Source of the DNA: Xaviernesmea rhizosphaerae | GTDB taxonomy: Bacteria > Pseudomonadota > Alphaproteobacteria > Rhizobiales > Rhizobiaceae | Reading direction: 5' to 3' | Assembly: GCF_001938945.1 (NCBI RefSeq) | Contig: NZ_MKIO01000020.1 | Location: 161,279-195,663, forward strand | DNA length: 34,385 nt | Part shown: one piece after another, positions 34,329 to 34,385 of the stretch | Layout: each line of letters starts with the position of its first letter | How positions within the stretch are numbered: the stretch's first letter is position 1 | Notes under the pieces: generated by a model | Told to the model about the DNA's origin: nothing | What the model saw: the letters and a program-made list of their open reading frames with translations, nothing else | Databases searched by the model: none | Position numbers and translations under genes: made by a program

Positions 34329-34385
34329 TTTGGTTTGAGATGTGATTCACGGTTTCGGAAAGGAGACCGTGATGAGTGATGTGTT
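34329..34385 (+). mobile_element. left end of a probable IS5-family element (cut by window edge)
   Basis: Immediately after the truncated gene the sequence contains AAAGGAG at 34359-34366 and an ATG at 34372 that starts a frame MSDV and runs off the window. From memory, rhizobial IS5-type (IS427-like) first transposase frames begin MSDVFWL with a very similar ribosome binding site. Only 14 nt of coding sequence are available, so the call rests mainly on position, disruption of the upstream gene and the leader resemblance. Confidence 0.4.
34372..34385 (+). CDS. partial gene start, possibly IS5-family transposase
   Basis: ATG at 34372 with AAAGGAGA six to seven bases upstream begins an open frame (MSDV) that leaves the window. 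The strong ribosome binding site supports a real gene; its identity as a transposase is inferred from context. Confidence 0.4.

Overview
The window is a GC-rich, high-coding-density stretch that looks like an accessory catabolic region of an alphaproteobacterium, most likely Rhizobiaceae or a neighbouring Hyphomicrobiales family. This rests on the abundance of ABC importers each packaged with its own regulator and catabolic enzymes, the protein style, and the relics of IS3, IS256 and IS5 transposases. No rRNA, tRNA or CRISPR array was seen. All family names come from reading motifs; no database search was possible.

Layout. (1) 1-835: non-coding or decayed DNA with a near-perfect inverted repeat (67-167) and the remnant of an AraC-family regulator (minus strand). 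(2) 836-10245: amide/peptide module. A MalT-type LuxR regulator (minus) is divergent from an amidase followed by a five-gene dipeptide/oligopeptide-type ABC importer (SBP, two permeases, two ATPases), with ATGA start/stop overlaps joining the last four genes. (3) 10372-18887: sugar/polyol module. A minus-strand ROK regulator is translationally coupled to a substrate-binding-protein homologue that has no signal peptide. Divergent from them are a TIM-barrel isomerase/epimerase, a secreted paralogue of the same binding protein, a Gfo/Idh/MocA oxidoreductase, a double ATPase and a permease. (4) 18930-19978: an insertion-sequence graveyard in which IS3, IS256 and IS5 pieces are joined end to end and carry nonsense codons and frameshifts. 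(5) 19979-30541 (minus): hydantoinase/oxoprolinase-type module. A second MalT-type LuxR regulator is followed by hyuB, hyuA and a polyamine-type ABC importer (ATPase, Tat-exported SBP, two permeases). (6) 30842-33172 (minus): PQQ-dependent membrane glucose dehydrogenase with a strong bidirectional terminator. (7) 33173-34385: mostly non-coding, then an AT-richer tail with a truncated HipA-like kinase gene apparently interrupted by the start of an IS5-type element.

How the genes work together: modules 2 and 5 have the same plan, a large ATP-dependent LuxR activator beside a C-N bond hydrolase and an ABC importer. Each has a 16-bp palindrome with the core ACCC-N4-GGGT in its control region, which I propose as a shared operator type. 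Module 3 pairs a ROK repressor lacking the usual zinc site with a cytoplasmic copy of the transporter's own ligand-binding protein, which suggests a split DNA-binding/ligand-sensing regulator. All three periplasmic binding-protein genes are followed by inverted repeats in the gap before the next operon gene, as expected if binding protein is made in excess over membrane components.
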